From positions 1-20,309 of the IMG/VR virus record IMGVR_UViG_3300007512_000255: 20,309 nt of DNA; one strand, 5' to 3'. Below, piece after piece: positions 5,097-11,908 of the stretch. The number at the start of each line of letters is the position of its first letter. Positions within the stretch are counted from its first letter, which is position 1. A program made the translations under genes and the position numbers. The DNA comes from a virus. Under the pieces are notes generated by a model. It made no database searches. It saw only the letters and a list, made by a program, of their open reading frames with translations, and was not told the DNA's origin.

Positions 5097-6667
5097 TATC
5101 CCATATTATTAGGTCTTCTGGTATTGAAGAGGTTTCTTGGTATTGCGGTTGATTGTAGTTGTTGTGGGTGTTCAGCACCTTCCATACAATAACCAGTTGC
5201 AGATGACCCCATCCAATGTGTGTTGGGGTCAGCAATACATTCTTCTTCTGAATATTCACTAACTCTTTTTGTGTCGCCCCAACCAGGCAAAGATGAGTTG
5301 CAACATCTTCTTCCGCCTGAATTTGAACATGGTCCCGCTCTATATGTTTCGTTTGCCCAGCATGGATTTCTTCTAAAAGACCCACCTCTTGGAACTCTGA
5401 CATTTCTACACTTTGGTATACCCTCTCCACAATAATTAGGAACACTGGAATCACAACATGAGTGGAATGTTATTCCACTGGTGGGCGTGCTACGACTTGC
5501 AGCGACTCCACCAGAGCCCCACATAGCCAACAATTCATTTAGGGTATCTATGTTCCATTGGTATCCAAATTGATTTGTTAGAATGTTCCATGCATTTTGA
5601 ACTGATTGCGGAAATCCTAATCTTCGCCAATCTAGGGATTCTATTGGGTCTTGATTATTGGACGCTACTACAAAAGGAACTCCCACTTCAATAAACCATA
5701 TAAACCATTCAAGATGGATGCTTCCCCATGTGGCATCTATTGGGATTGGTGAAGGAGAATTGGGAATAGTTTGGATATCTGTCTGGCTAACTCCCGTATC
5801 TATTTTTCTTGATACCTTTCCATCAACTGGATTTATTGTTAGGTTTGAAAATGCAGAAACCATTTTTTCAACAGTTGATGTTTGAATATTTAATGAATAT
5901 TGTGATGGAATAGTCCCAACATTTGGCTGTTTGGGTTGGTTTCTATCTGAACGAATAATAGATATATGGGTCAGGTCTCCTAGTAAATCTATTTCTGGGA
6001 TTGCTTCTTTAACAACTATTCGTTCCCATCCTTCGTCTGTGTCAACTTTAAACTCTTTGACCGTATATGTGCCTATGCCGGCAATTTCAACTTTGTCGTT
6101 TTCTAGTATTTCTCCAAAAACAGAAGAAAAAGAATGCTCTGTATTATTTCCTAAGAAATTAACTATTTCGTGTGATATTTTTGTGGTGACTATCTCGTCT
6201 GCTGTAGTCCACAATAAAGAACCCAACCAATACCTAGAATCATATTTCCTATAAGTTGAACTTTGACTGTTTATGCTTATAGGAACAGCGATAATAGTTT
6301 TTGTTTCGGAGTCATATTTTTCAAATTTGTATGTTCCGCTTAAATCGTATTTTGTATCATCGCCAGAAGATTCGTCTAAGTAAAAAGCATCAGATAAAGT
6401 AATAGTACTTCCTCTTTTAACGGTTCTTTTAAAGAGAGTTTCCATTTCTTCAATTTCATTTGTATCTTTGGTGTTGTAGTAAAAAATAACTTTGGTGTTA
6501 TCTTTATTAAAAACAACTGTTGGGTCGGTCATATATGCTTCAGATGTGTCGATGATGTCTTCAAGTTCATCAATAAGATGAATTGCGATGAATCTTCCAC
6601 TTCCAACTTCTCGATAAATGGAGTTCTTCTTTGTGTTTCTTACTTTCCGTGAAGAATTAAATGACAT
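5093..6667 (-). CDS. Structural-type protein with cysteine-rich C-terminal domain
   Basis: This 524-residue protein starts three bases after the stop of the upstream gene 6671-8038, so the two are co-translated. The first 200 residues are beta-rich and resemble no family I know. The middle has Trp-rich stretches (WGSIHLEWFIWFIEVG, GYQWNIDTLNELLAMWG). Residues about 404-505 hold ten cysteines, in SCCDSSVPNYC, RRCC and EEECIADPNTHW followed by GYC. That last pattern (CC, then EEC, then W, then C) is the same as modules in the giant protein at 17330. A virion surface or fibre protein is the best guess. No signal peptide or transmembrane helix is seen. Confidence 0.6.
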   Translation of the reverse strand: MSFNSSRKVRNTKKNSIYREVGSGRFIAIHLIDELEDIIDTSEAYMTDPTVVFNKDNTKVIFYYNTKDTNEIEEMETLFKRTVKRGSTITLSDAFYLDESSGDDTKYDLSGTYKFEKYDSETKTIIAVPISINSQSSTYRKYDSRYWLGSLLWTTADEIVTTKISHEIVNFLGNNTEHSFSSVFGEILENDKVEIAGIGTYTVKEFKVDTDEGWERIVVKEAIPEIDLLGDLTHISIIRSDRNQPKQPNVGTIPSQYSLNIQTSTVEKMVSAFSNLTINPVDGKVSRKIDTGVSQTDIQTIPNSPSPIPIDATWGSIHLEWFIWFIEVGVPFVVASNNQDPIESLDWRRLGFPQSVQNAWNILTNQFGYQWNIDTLNELLAMWGSGGVAASRSTPTSGITFHSCCDSSVPNYCGEGIPKCRNVRVPRGGSFRRNPCWANETYRAGPCSNSGGRRCCNSSLPGWGDTKRVSEYSEEECIADPNTHWMGSSATGYCMEGAEHPQQLQSTAIPRNLFNTRRPNNMGY

Positions 6668-6670
6668 ATT

Positions 6671-8038
6671 TTATGTGCCGATATAGTATACTTCTGCGCT
6701 ACCGGCAGTACCAGCCGCTCTTACATAAATCTTATTTAGATTGTTGATTTCAAGGAATATAGATTCTCCTGGCTCTAACAAATAACCGTTTTCAACACTG
6801 TTAAGAAGTCCCGTATTGCCCACAAGAACATTTTCATTTCCCATGGCTTTAATTGTAACACCAGTTCTCATTTCTAAATTGGTGTGTAGTTGTTGTGTTG
6901 TTGTGGTAACTTGTTTGCGGCCAGACCTTAAATCGCTGGGCCTGTTTATCGCAGAAATAGTTGCTTTTACATTACCACTATTAATATCTGCTCGGATACT
7001 TGATATTGCAGATGTATTCGTTTTGACATCATCTAATGTGCTAATAAGAGGTTTGGAACTATTTTCTAACGAATCAATAATAGCATCATCATCAATAGTA
7101 ACGGTATTAGAAACGGTGGTGCTTAATGCGGAAGTTGCAGTAACTTCTAATGCGCCATCATTCTCACCTCTGACGGTCACTGGGTCACCACCACCTGCTG
7201 TGAATCCTTGAATCCTTAGTGGCGGTTCAGAGGAGTTTGTCACACCATGAACACTGGATACATTTACTGTGGCACTGAATCCTGCATTCGTTATTGCAAC
7301 ATTTAATGCATCTCCAGAATGCCCTAATGTATTACCATCACTTGCATATATTCTTGTATATACCTTTTCACCTTGGTCAAACCCATAGCAAGAAACTGAA
7401 TCCGTTGCAGCCCCAAGTTCTCGGCCACCTGTGTTATGCACCGAACCAAAGACTTCAATGCTGTCTGTAAATCTTCCCAATCTTCTACCACCAGTAACAG
7501 CAATTGGAACTCCAAATCCATATCCAGGATATATTTCTCCTTGAACTTCTGCGGTCACCCCTGCACTTGTTCCCTGTACGGCAATGCCTGATTGTTGCAT
7601 TATATTACCGTTTCCTCTAACAATAATATCACCAGTAACAGCAACGGGATTCCCGCCTGGGAATCCTTGAATTTGTCCTGTAATTCCAACATGGTCTGTG
7701 CCATTCGTTGAACCAGCAACTGCGATATAATGTAATTCAGTAGAAGAGCCAGAACCGTCTTGGCCATAGTTTCTTATAGCAAAAAATCCAGTTTCTCCAC
7801 CGTTTATTGTACCTGTTATTGTAGTTGTTTCTGTTTGTCCTGCGAATTGTATTGGCAGTGGGTCAGTTAGAGTCACTCTTTTTGATTCTGTTTCATCTCC
7901 CCATACGGGTTTTACTACATTAATGTGTGCATGGGATAATCCTATCCCATCTGTGCCAAAGTCTGTTGCTATACTTGCAGTATTGCCTGTAATGTCAACA
8001 GTGATGTTAGATGTTTGGTCGCCGCCTGAGTGTGACAT
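6671..8038 (-). CDS. Beta-rich structural-type protein with VTG/VxG repeats
   Basis: The 455-residue protein is dominated by short strands ending in V-x-G: PVAVTGDIIVRG, PIAVTGG, DPVTVRG and similar, spaced irregularly over residues about 60-310, suggesting a beta-solenoid or repetitive fibre. A more helical stretch (about 315-375) precedes a compact C-terminal domain (GVTIKAMGNENVLVG, LLEPGESIFLEINN, IYVRAAGTAG) of a kind seen at the ends of marine phage structural proteins. It starts at 8038; GGAG lies 12 bases upstream, a long spacing. With its downstream partner it forms a two-gene - strand unit. A TATATATA at 8091-8098 differs by one base from the late promoter consensus and could serve it. 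Confidence 0.6.
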   Translation of the reverse strand: MSHSGGDQTSNITVDITGNTASIATDFGTDGIGLSHAHINVVKPVWGDETESKRVTLTDPLPIQFAGQTETTTITGTINGGETGFFAIRNYGQDGSGSSTELHYIAVAGSTNGTDHVGITGQIQGFPGGNPVAVTGDIIVRGNGNIMQQSGIAVQGTSAGVTAEVQGEIYPGYGFGVPIAVTGGRRLGRFTDSIEVFGSVHNTGGRELGAATDSVSCYGFDQGEKVYTRIYASDGNTLGHSGDALNVAITNAGFSATVNVSSVHGVTNSSEPPLRIQGFTAGGGDPVTVRGENDGALEVTATSALSTTVSNTVTIDDDAIIDSLENSSKPLISTLDDVKTNTSAISSIRADINSGNVKATISAINRPSDLRSGRKQVTTTTQQLHTNLEMRTGVTIKAMGNENVLVGNTGLLNSVENGYLLEPGESIFLEINNLNKIYVRAAGTAGSAEVYYIGT

Positions 8039-8063
8039 AGTTTATAAAATCTCCAAAAATTAG

Positions 8064-8091
8064 TTGATTAAAATCTCTTTTTTGCTATACT
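8064..8091 (+). promoter_or_regulatory. Sigma70-type promoter P5
   Basis: TTGATT at 8064-8069 and TATACT at 8086-8091 with a 16-bp spacer, followed by ATATATAG. It lies about 65 bases before the gp33-like gene. Confidence 0.65.
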
Positions 8092-8155
8092 ATATATAGA
8101 AAATAATGTGCAGTAAATGCTTAGTTAATATTTTATGAAGGAGGATTTATTAAAA

Positions 8156-8383
8156 ATGCTATTTGACAAAGACATTCAGACGGATTTTGCAAGGGATGTA
8201 GAAAAATATGTTGAGAATAATGGCGGAACATATATTGATGCCATTCTCACCATGTGTGAGAACTTTGAAATAGAACCTCAAATAGCCGCTAAATTCCTTA
8301 CTAAACCCATCATCGAAAAAGTGGCAATAGAAGGTGTAGATATCAATCTATTGAAAGAAAATACTGCAAAACTTCCAATTTAA
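8156..8383 (+). CDS. 33: Late transcription coactivator, gp33-like
   Basis: Start 8156 is chosen because AAGGAGG at 8138-8144 lies 11 bases upstream; the in-frame ATG 8135 would place that ribosome binding site inside the gene. The 75-residue product has a DFARDVEKYVENNGGTYIDA segment, then ILTMCENFEIEPQ and a C-terminal LLKENTAKLPI. This matches the short gp33 proteins of T4-like marine phages, which are smaller than T4 gp33 (112 residues). In T4, gp33 bridges host RNA polymerase and the gp45 clamp so that gp55-bearing polymerase fires late promoters. Perfect TATAAATA sites in this window fit that role. The adjacent position to gp32 is also consistent. Confidence 0.72.
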   Translation: MLFDKDIQTDFARDVEKYVENNGGTYIDAILTMCENFEIEPQIAAKFLTKPIIEKVAIEGVDINLLKENTAKLPI

Positions 8384-8386
8384 TGT

Positions 8387-8414
8387 TTGACTATTAGTAG
8401 GTTTGTAGTATTAT
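8387..8414 (+). promoter_or_regulatory. Sigma70-type promoter P6 for gene 32
   Basis: TTGACT at 8387-8392 and TATTAT at 8409-8414 are separated by 16 bp, followed by ATACATATAG. The -35 begins four bases after the gp33 stop. The resulting gp32 leader is about 80 bases. Confidence 0.65.
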
Positions 8415-8431
8415 ATACATATAGTAATTGT

Positions 8432-8476
8432 GGTTGGGTAGTTCCCAATCGAGTATTAGAACACGGTAGTTCCGTG
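8432..8476 (+). promoter_or_regulatory. Twin hairpins with identical TAGTT loops in the gene 32 leader
   Basis: Hairpin one: GGTTGGG (8432-8438), loop TAGTT, CCCAATC (8444-8450), a 7-bp stem with one G-U pair. Hairpin two: CACGG (8462-8466), loop TAGTT, CCGTG (8472-8476). They share the core GGTAGTTCC. T4 gp32 represses its own translation by binding its leader, so a matching operator role is inferred. Confidence 0.6.
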
Positions 8477-8501
8477 AGTAGCAAAATAAGGAGCATTTTA
8501 T

Positions 8502-9383
8502 ATGTCATTTGCAGATTTTAAGAAGCGTTCTCAGTCAAGTATTAATGAATTGACTAAGAAGATTGAAGAAACAAACAAGAAAGAATCATACACCGATGAC
8601 CGTTTCTGGCGTCCAGAGTTGGACAAGTCCAGTAACGGTTATGCTGTAATTAGATTCCTTCCCGCACCAGACGGTGAAGACTTGCCATGGGCAAAGTATT
8701 ATTCGCATGGTTTCCAAGGCAAAGGTGGATGGTTTATTGAGAATTGTCCTACAACTATTGGTCAAAAGTGCCCTATATGCGAAGCAAACAGTGAACTCTG
8801 GAATAGTGGAATTGAAAAGGATAAGGATATTGCAAGGAGTCGTAAACGCCGTTTGCACTACACTTCAAACATTATGGTTGTAAGTGACCCTGCCAATCCT
8901 CAAAACGAAGGTAAGGTATTCCTTTACAAATTCGGTAAGAAGATTTTTGATAAAATTAATGAAGCAATGAACCCAGAATTTGATGATGAAACACCAGTGA
9001 ATCCATTTGATTTTTGGGAAGGTGCAAACTTCAAACTGAAGGTTCGTAAGGTTGCAGGTTTTATCAACTATGATAAGAGTGAATTTGAATCTACTTCCGC
9101 ATTGCTTGATGGTGATGATGCGAAGTTAGAAGAACTTTGGAAGACTCAATATGCACTTTCTGAATTTACAGACCCTAAAAACTTTAAGTCATATGACGAA
9201 TTAAAGACAAAACGAGATGCTGTTCTTGGTGCTGATATTCGTGAAACAACTCCAGAAAAAACTTCTACTGCCGAAACAGTTAGTGATGGTGGTTCAGAAG
9301 CCGCAGAAAAAGCATTTGGTGAAAGTAGTACGGAAGAAGATACAGATGCTCTATCATATTTTGAAAAATTAGCGAACGAGTAA
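8502..9383 (+). CDS. 32: Single-stranded DNA-binding protein gp32
   Basis: The 293-residue protein is close in length to T4 gp32 (301). The N-terminal segment FKKRSQSSINELTKKIEE corresponds to the basic cooperative-binding region. The core starts FWRPELDKSSNGYAVIRFLP, the OB-fold entry of this family. Zinc ligands are visible as His69, Cys82, Cys90 and Cys93 (SHG, ENCPTT, QKCPICE), matching the His-Cys-Cys-Cys set of T4. The C-terminus is acidic and ends EEDTDALSYFEKLANE, the tail that contacts replication and recombination partners. It coats single-stranded DNA during replication, repair and recombination. The ribosome binding site AAGGAG precedes ATG 8502. The leader carries paired hairpins suggesting translational control, and a strong terminator follows. 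Confidence 0.95.
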   Translation: MSFADFKKRSQSSINELTKKIEETNKKESYTDDRFWRPELDKSSNGYAVIRFLPAPDGEDLPWAKYYSHGFQGKGGWFIENCPTTIGQKCPICEANSELWNSGIEKDKDIARSRKRRLHYTSNIMVVSDPANPQNEGKVFLYKFGKKIFDKINEAMNPEFDDETPVNPFDFWEGANFKLKVRKVAGFINYDKSEFESTSALLDGDDAKLEELWKTQYALSEFTDPKNFKSYDELKTKRDAVLGADIRETTPEKTSTAETVSDGGSEAAEKAFGESSTEEDTDALSYFEKLANE

Positions 9384-9403
9384 TTTGATTTCATCTTCTA
9401 TTG

Positions 9404-9435
9404 AAAAAGGAGTCCTTCGGGACTCCTTTTCTTTT
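9404..9435. terminator. Bidirectional terminator with UUCG loop
   Basis: GGAGTCC (9409-9415), loop TTCG, GGACTCC (9420-9426), extended by four A-T pairs (9405-9408/9427-9430). T runs follow on both strands, so it can stop gp32 transcripts and the convergent tail operon. The tape-measure stop codon lies in its T tract (9434-9436). Confidence 0.92.
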
Positions 9436-10966
9436 ATCCAAGCATTCTTTGCCACTGAGGTATGATTTGGTATGTTGCAAATTCATTTAAATTTCTTGTA
9501 CTGGGGGCAATCATAGGAGGAGGAACATGTGTATATCGTTCTCTGTTATTACCGCTGGCCATGGTTGGGTGACTGGGCGGATATGGTCCTCGTTTTTGTG
9601 GTGGTCTTGTGAATGCGCCAGATGTATTTCTTTCTCCCTGAAGTCCAGAAGTTGATTCTTGTTCTTGTGCTTTTAATTTGGCATTTGATTCAAGCATCTT
9701 TGCTTCTTCGGATGCGGTACTTTCTTCTACTATTGCGGCCGCAGGCTCTTCTTCTTCAAGTGCAAGGTTTGGGGCCATACCACAACAATCTAAAAGTATT
9801 CCTTTTATGTCAATCAAGCAACCGTATATTATTTCCGTTGACTTTTCAAGTGCGGATATAAGTTCGCCTGTTTCCATGTTTATAGTTGTGTCACCTTCGC
9901 CGTGAATAATACCTGAAATCCCGCCACTAATGGAATCCATCCAACCTCTTCCTTCTTCACTAACACCCTGCATAAAACCACCGATTTGGTCGGTAACTTT
10001 TACTAAATTATCGGTCATTGTATCAGCCCATGCTTGCAACTCTCCACTTATCGCTTGTCCAATTTCAATACCTATTCTTGCAACTGATTCTGCTATCTCA
10101 GTGGCTATGGTTGCACTAGTTTCAGCCCATGCTCTAGCAGATTTATCAAGGCCAGACATAACATCTTTTCCTGCTTCCCATACTCCACTTGCGATATCTT
10201 TTATGCCTGTCCATGCTCCACTTACGATATCTGTTACGCCTGTCCATAATCCAATTACGGCATCTGTTATTACTGTCCAAGCACCCTTTGCAATATCTGT
10301 AATTGTTCCCCACAGCATACTAAACGGTTTAAGTATTCCATCAACTATTTGGTCAATCCATCCTCTATCGCCTCCAAGCAAATCTTCAAACAATGCAAAA
10401 TCAATGGGGTCTTCTGGTTTATTAAGAGTATTGTCTATATCGCCCAATTGTCCTGAAATTGTTTCTGTATCAAAAGATATATCACCAACACCCCCACCAG
10501 TTGCGGAACTTCCACCCAGTATTTCAGTTACTTCATTATTGGTATCTGATATTCCTTGTAAGGGGTCTATTATGGATTCACTTTCCTCTTGAGGAATTGT
10601 TTTTTGCATTCCTTCTTCTTCTGATTGAGGAACTGTTTTTTGCATTCCTTCTTCTGATAATTTAGAATCCTCTAACTCTTCAAAGTCGCCCTTTTGTTCG
10701 GTCATACTTTCTATTATAAGTTTTCCGATTTTGGCGCTGTCAATTTCTAATTTTTCAATTTCTAATTTTTCAAACTTCTTAGAGTCATCACCAAAAAGAG
10801 CATCTACGCCCTTACTAAGTAGACTTTGAGATTCTTTGGGTTTGGGAGGTTGTTCTATATTGTTTCCACCACCAAAAATGCTACCAAGTTTATTGCCTAT
10901 TCCACCCATTCCACCCATTGGTGGTGACAATCCTAAAGCCGATAGTGCTATTTCTGGAAGCGCCAT
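9434..10966 (-). CDS. Tape-measure-like tail protein (position of T4 gp29)
   Basis: The 510-residue protein is called tape measure mainly from its place: last in the order tube, chaperone, -1 extension, then this gene. Its content fits. A Gly-rich start is followed by acidic low-complexity regions with a duplicated EEGMQKT unit. Next come five 11-residue repeats (about 215-269, GAWTGIKDIAS type) and a long helical, Ala/Gly-rich region (about 270-360). T4 gp29 has 590 residues. At roughly 1.5 angstrom per residue, a helical ruler of this size suits a tail somewhat under 100 nm. AAAGGA sits about 10 bases before the start, inside the end of the preceding ORF, so they are coupled. No clear transmembrane segment is visible. 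A hub or chaperone-bound structural protein is the alternative. Confidence 0.6.
   Translation of the reverse strand: MALPEIALSALGLSPPMGGMGGIGNKLGSIFGGGNNIEQPPKPKESQSLLSKGVDALFGDDSKKFEKLEIEKLEIDSAKIGKLIIESMTEQKGDFEELEDSKLSEEGMQKTVPQSEEEGMQKTIPQEESESIIDPLQGISDTNNEVTEILGGSSATGGGVGDISFDTETISGQLGDIDNTLNKPEDPIDFALFEDLLGGDRGWIDQIVDGILKPFSMLWGTITDIAKGAWTVITDAVIGLWTGVTDIVSGAWTGIKDIASGVWEAGKDVMSGLDKSARAWAETSATIATEIAESVARIGIEIGQAISGELQAWADTMTDNLVKVTDQIGGFMQGVSEEGRGWMDSISGGISGIIHGEGDTTINMETGELISALEKSTEIIYGCLIDIKGILLDCCGMAPNLALEEEEPAAAIVEESTASEEAKMLESNAKLKAQEQESTSGLQGERNTSGAFTRPPQKRGPYPPSHPTMASGNNRERYTHVPPPMIAPSTRNLNEFATYQIIPQWQRMLG
10160..10324 (-). repeat. Five 33-bp tandem repeats inside the tape-measure-like gene
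   Basis: Units start at 10160, 10193, 10226, 10259 and 10292 and share ATATCTNTTA and TGTCCA blocks. They encode an 11-residue repeat with Trp at position 3 and Asp near position 8 (for example GLWTGVTDIVS). The period and Trp placement suit a ruler-like helical segment. Confidence 0.8.
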
Positions 10967-10973
10967 ATATTAT

Positions 10974-11177
10974 TTATCCTTTTGCGTTTCTTTCTGCCAT
11001 CTTATCTCTTATTTTTTCGTTTTCTACCGCAATATACTCTATCAATTGTGCAACATAGATTTCTTTTTCCCAAGGAATCATTGATTCTAATTCTGTTAAA
11101 CTATATTTGTGATGTTGCATTAGTTGAAAGTTTAAGGTGTAATATCCTACTAGGCTCAGATGGCTGAGCCCTATTTG
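10974..11177 (-). CDS. -1 frameshift extension of the gp26-family gene (GT-like chaperone extension)
   Basis: This frame has no stop from 11177 down to TAA at 10974-10976. Entered by a -1 slip on T TTT TTC it adds 67 residues to the first 239 of the upstream protein, for a fusion of 306. The extension reads QIGLSHLSLVGYYTLNFQLM and continues HHKYSLTELESMIPWEKEIYVAQ, ending in a charged helix. An internal ATG at 11120 could alternatively give a free 48-residue protein, but it has no good ribosome binding site, and the frame upstream of it is open exactly back to the slip site. The tyrosine-rich start and the LTELESMIPWE helix resemble the T domains of tail assembly chaperones such as lambda GT, which recruit tail tube subunits to the chaperone-coated tape measure. 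Confidence 0.75.
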   Translation of the reverse strand, partial: QIGLSHLSLVGYYTLNFQLMQHHKYSLTELESMIPWEKEIYVAQLIEYIAVENEKIRDKMAERNAKG

Positions 11178-11183
11178 AAAAAA
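11153..11183 (-). promoter_or_regulatory. Programmed -1 ribosomal frameshift site (slippery heptamer plus hairpin)
   Basis: Read on the - strand: slippery T TTT TTC (11183-11177) in the correct register with zero-frame codons GAT TTT TTC. Then come AAA TAG (six bases, zero-frame stop) and a perfect hairpin, GGCTCAG (11170-11164), loop CCAT, CTGAGCC (11159-11153). All three elements have textbook spacing. Confidence 0.82.
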
Positions 11184-11893
11184 TCCAGAAGCCCTTTAAG
11201 TGTAATTTCCCTCGTTTCTCCATCTGATGTTTCATATTCTAAATTATATTCTACTTTCGGAGCAGTTGAATAAAATTGAATTATCTTTTCATACTGGCCT
11301 TTAGTAAGATTATTTACAAAGTCTTCCAATTCTGTTCTTGGAATTATACTACAATCTAAAGTTTCTTCTTTAGTTTCAATTTTATCAATAGTATTAATAA
11401 TCACATAAAACAGAGGAACGGTATATTCTTCATTTTTTGGTTTAGTATGTTGGATTTCTTCCATCATATGAAGTGAAGGGTATTTCATTGTGACAACGAT
11501 ATCGTCTGATATTTGAATCTCGTTTGTGTGTTCCTTATCCTTTTGTACTGTAATATCTTCAATGTTTATTTCTTTTTGTATTCTCTCTTGTGTTTCTGGG
11601 CAAATAATAGTTGGGTTTAATATTTCCCCAATAGATTTTGCTCTTAATTGAAGATACATGTATTCAACATCAAACATAGGCAAATCTTCAAGGTTATCAA
11701 TATCATCAAAACATGCACCGATTAATTGCTTAATGGCATTCATTATTGATGATTCGTCAGATGATTCTTTTGCCATTAATAGAATCTTTTCTTCTTTTAC
11801 CAAAAATGGTCTAAATGTTTTGCTTTCTCCAGTTGAAGGTAATATCAATTCATATTTTGGAGTCGCTTCTTTTAAAATATCTACTATACTCAT
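11171..11893 (-). CDS. 26: gp26-family baseplate/tail assembly protein (G-like chaperone)
   Basis: The 240-residue protein matches the T4 gp26 baseplate family seen in marine T4-like phages: YELILPSTGESKTFRPF, KEEKILLMAKE, a Cys/Asp-rich turn, MFDVEYMYLQLRAKSIGE, and a C-terminal helical part (GQYEKIIQFYSTAP). T4 gp26 is slightly shorter (208). It is classically called a hub component, but its place between tail tube and tape measure and its frameshift-ready end argue that it acts as the G-type tail assembly chaperone. AAAGGA lies about 10 bases before the start at 11893. Its TAG is part of the spacer of the frameshift signal, so some ribosomes should continue into the next frame. Confidence 0.75.
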   Translation of the reverse strand: MSIVDILKEATPKYELILPSTGESKTFRPFLVKEEKILLMAKESSDESSIMNAIKQLIGACFDDIDNLEDLPMFDVEYMYLQLRAKSIGEILNPTIICPETQERIQKEINIEDITVQKDKEHTNEIQISDDIVVTMKYPSLHMMEEIQHTKPKNEEYTVPLFYVIINTIDKIETKEETLDCSIIPRTELEDFVNNLTKGQYEKIIQFYSTAPKVEYNLEYETSDGETREITLKGLLDFFK

Positions 11894-11908
11894 ATTATAA
11901 ATCCTTTA

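Noticed and set aside
8091-8098. TATATATA as a definite late promoter for the 8038 gene
   Set aside because: One mismatch in an AT-rich stretch overlapping promoter P5; mentioned only as a possibility.
9930-10592. 220-codon + strand frame
   Set aside because: Antisense to the tape-measure-like gene; kept open by the 33-bp repeats; no ribosome binding site or promoter.
11118-11120. ATG at 11120 as the main start of a free 48-residue protein
   Set aside because: No ribosome binding site at a suitable distance, while the frame is open back exactly to the slippery site; frameshift entry is favoured, though an additional internal start cannot be excluded.
11153-11170. Hairpin after the gp26 stop read as a transcription terminator
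   Set aside because: No T run follows it on the - strand, and the operon clearly continues into the tape-measure-like gene; the frameshift role fits all details.
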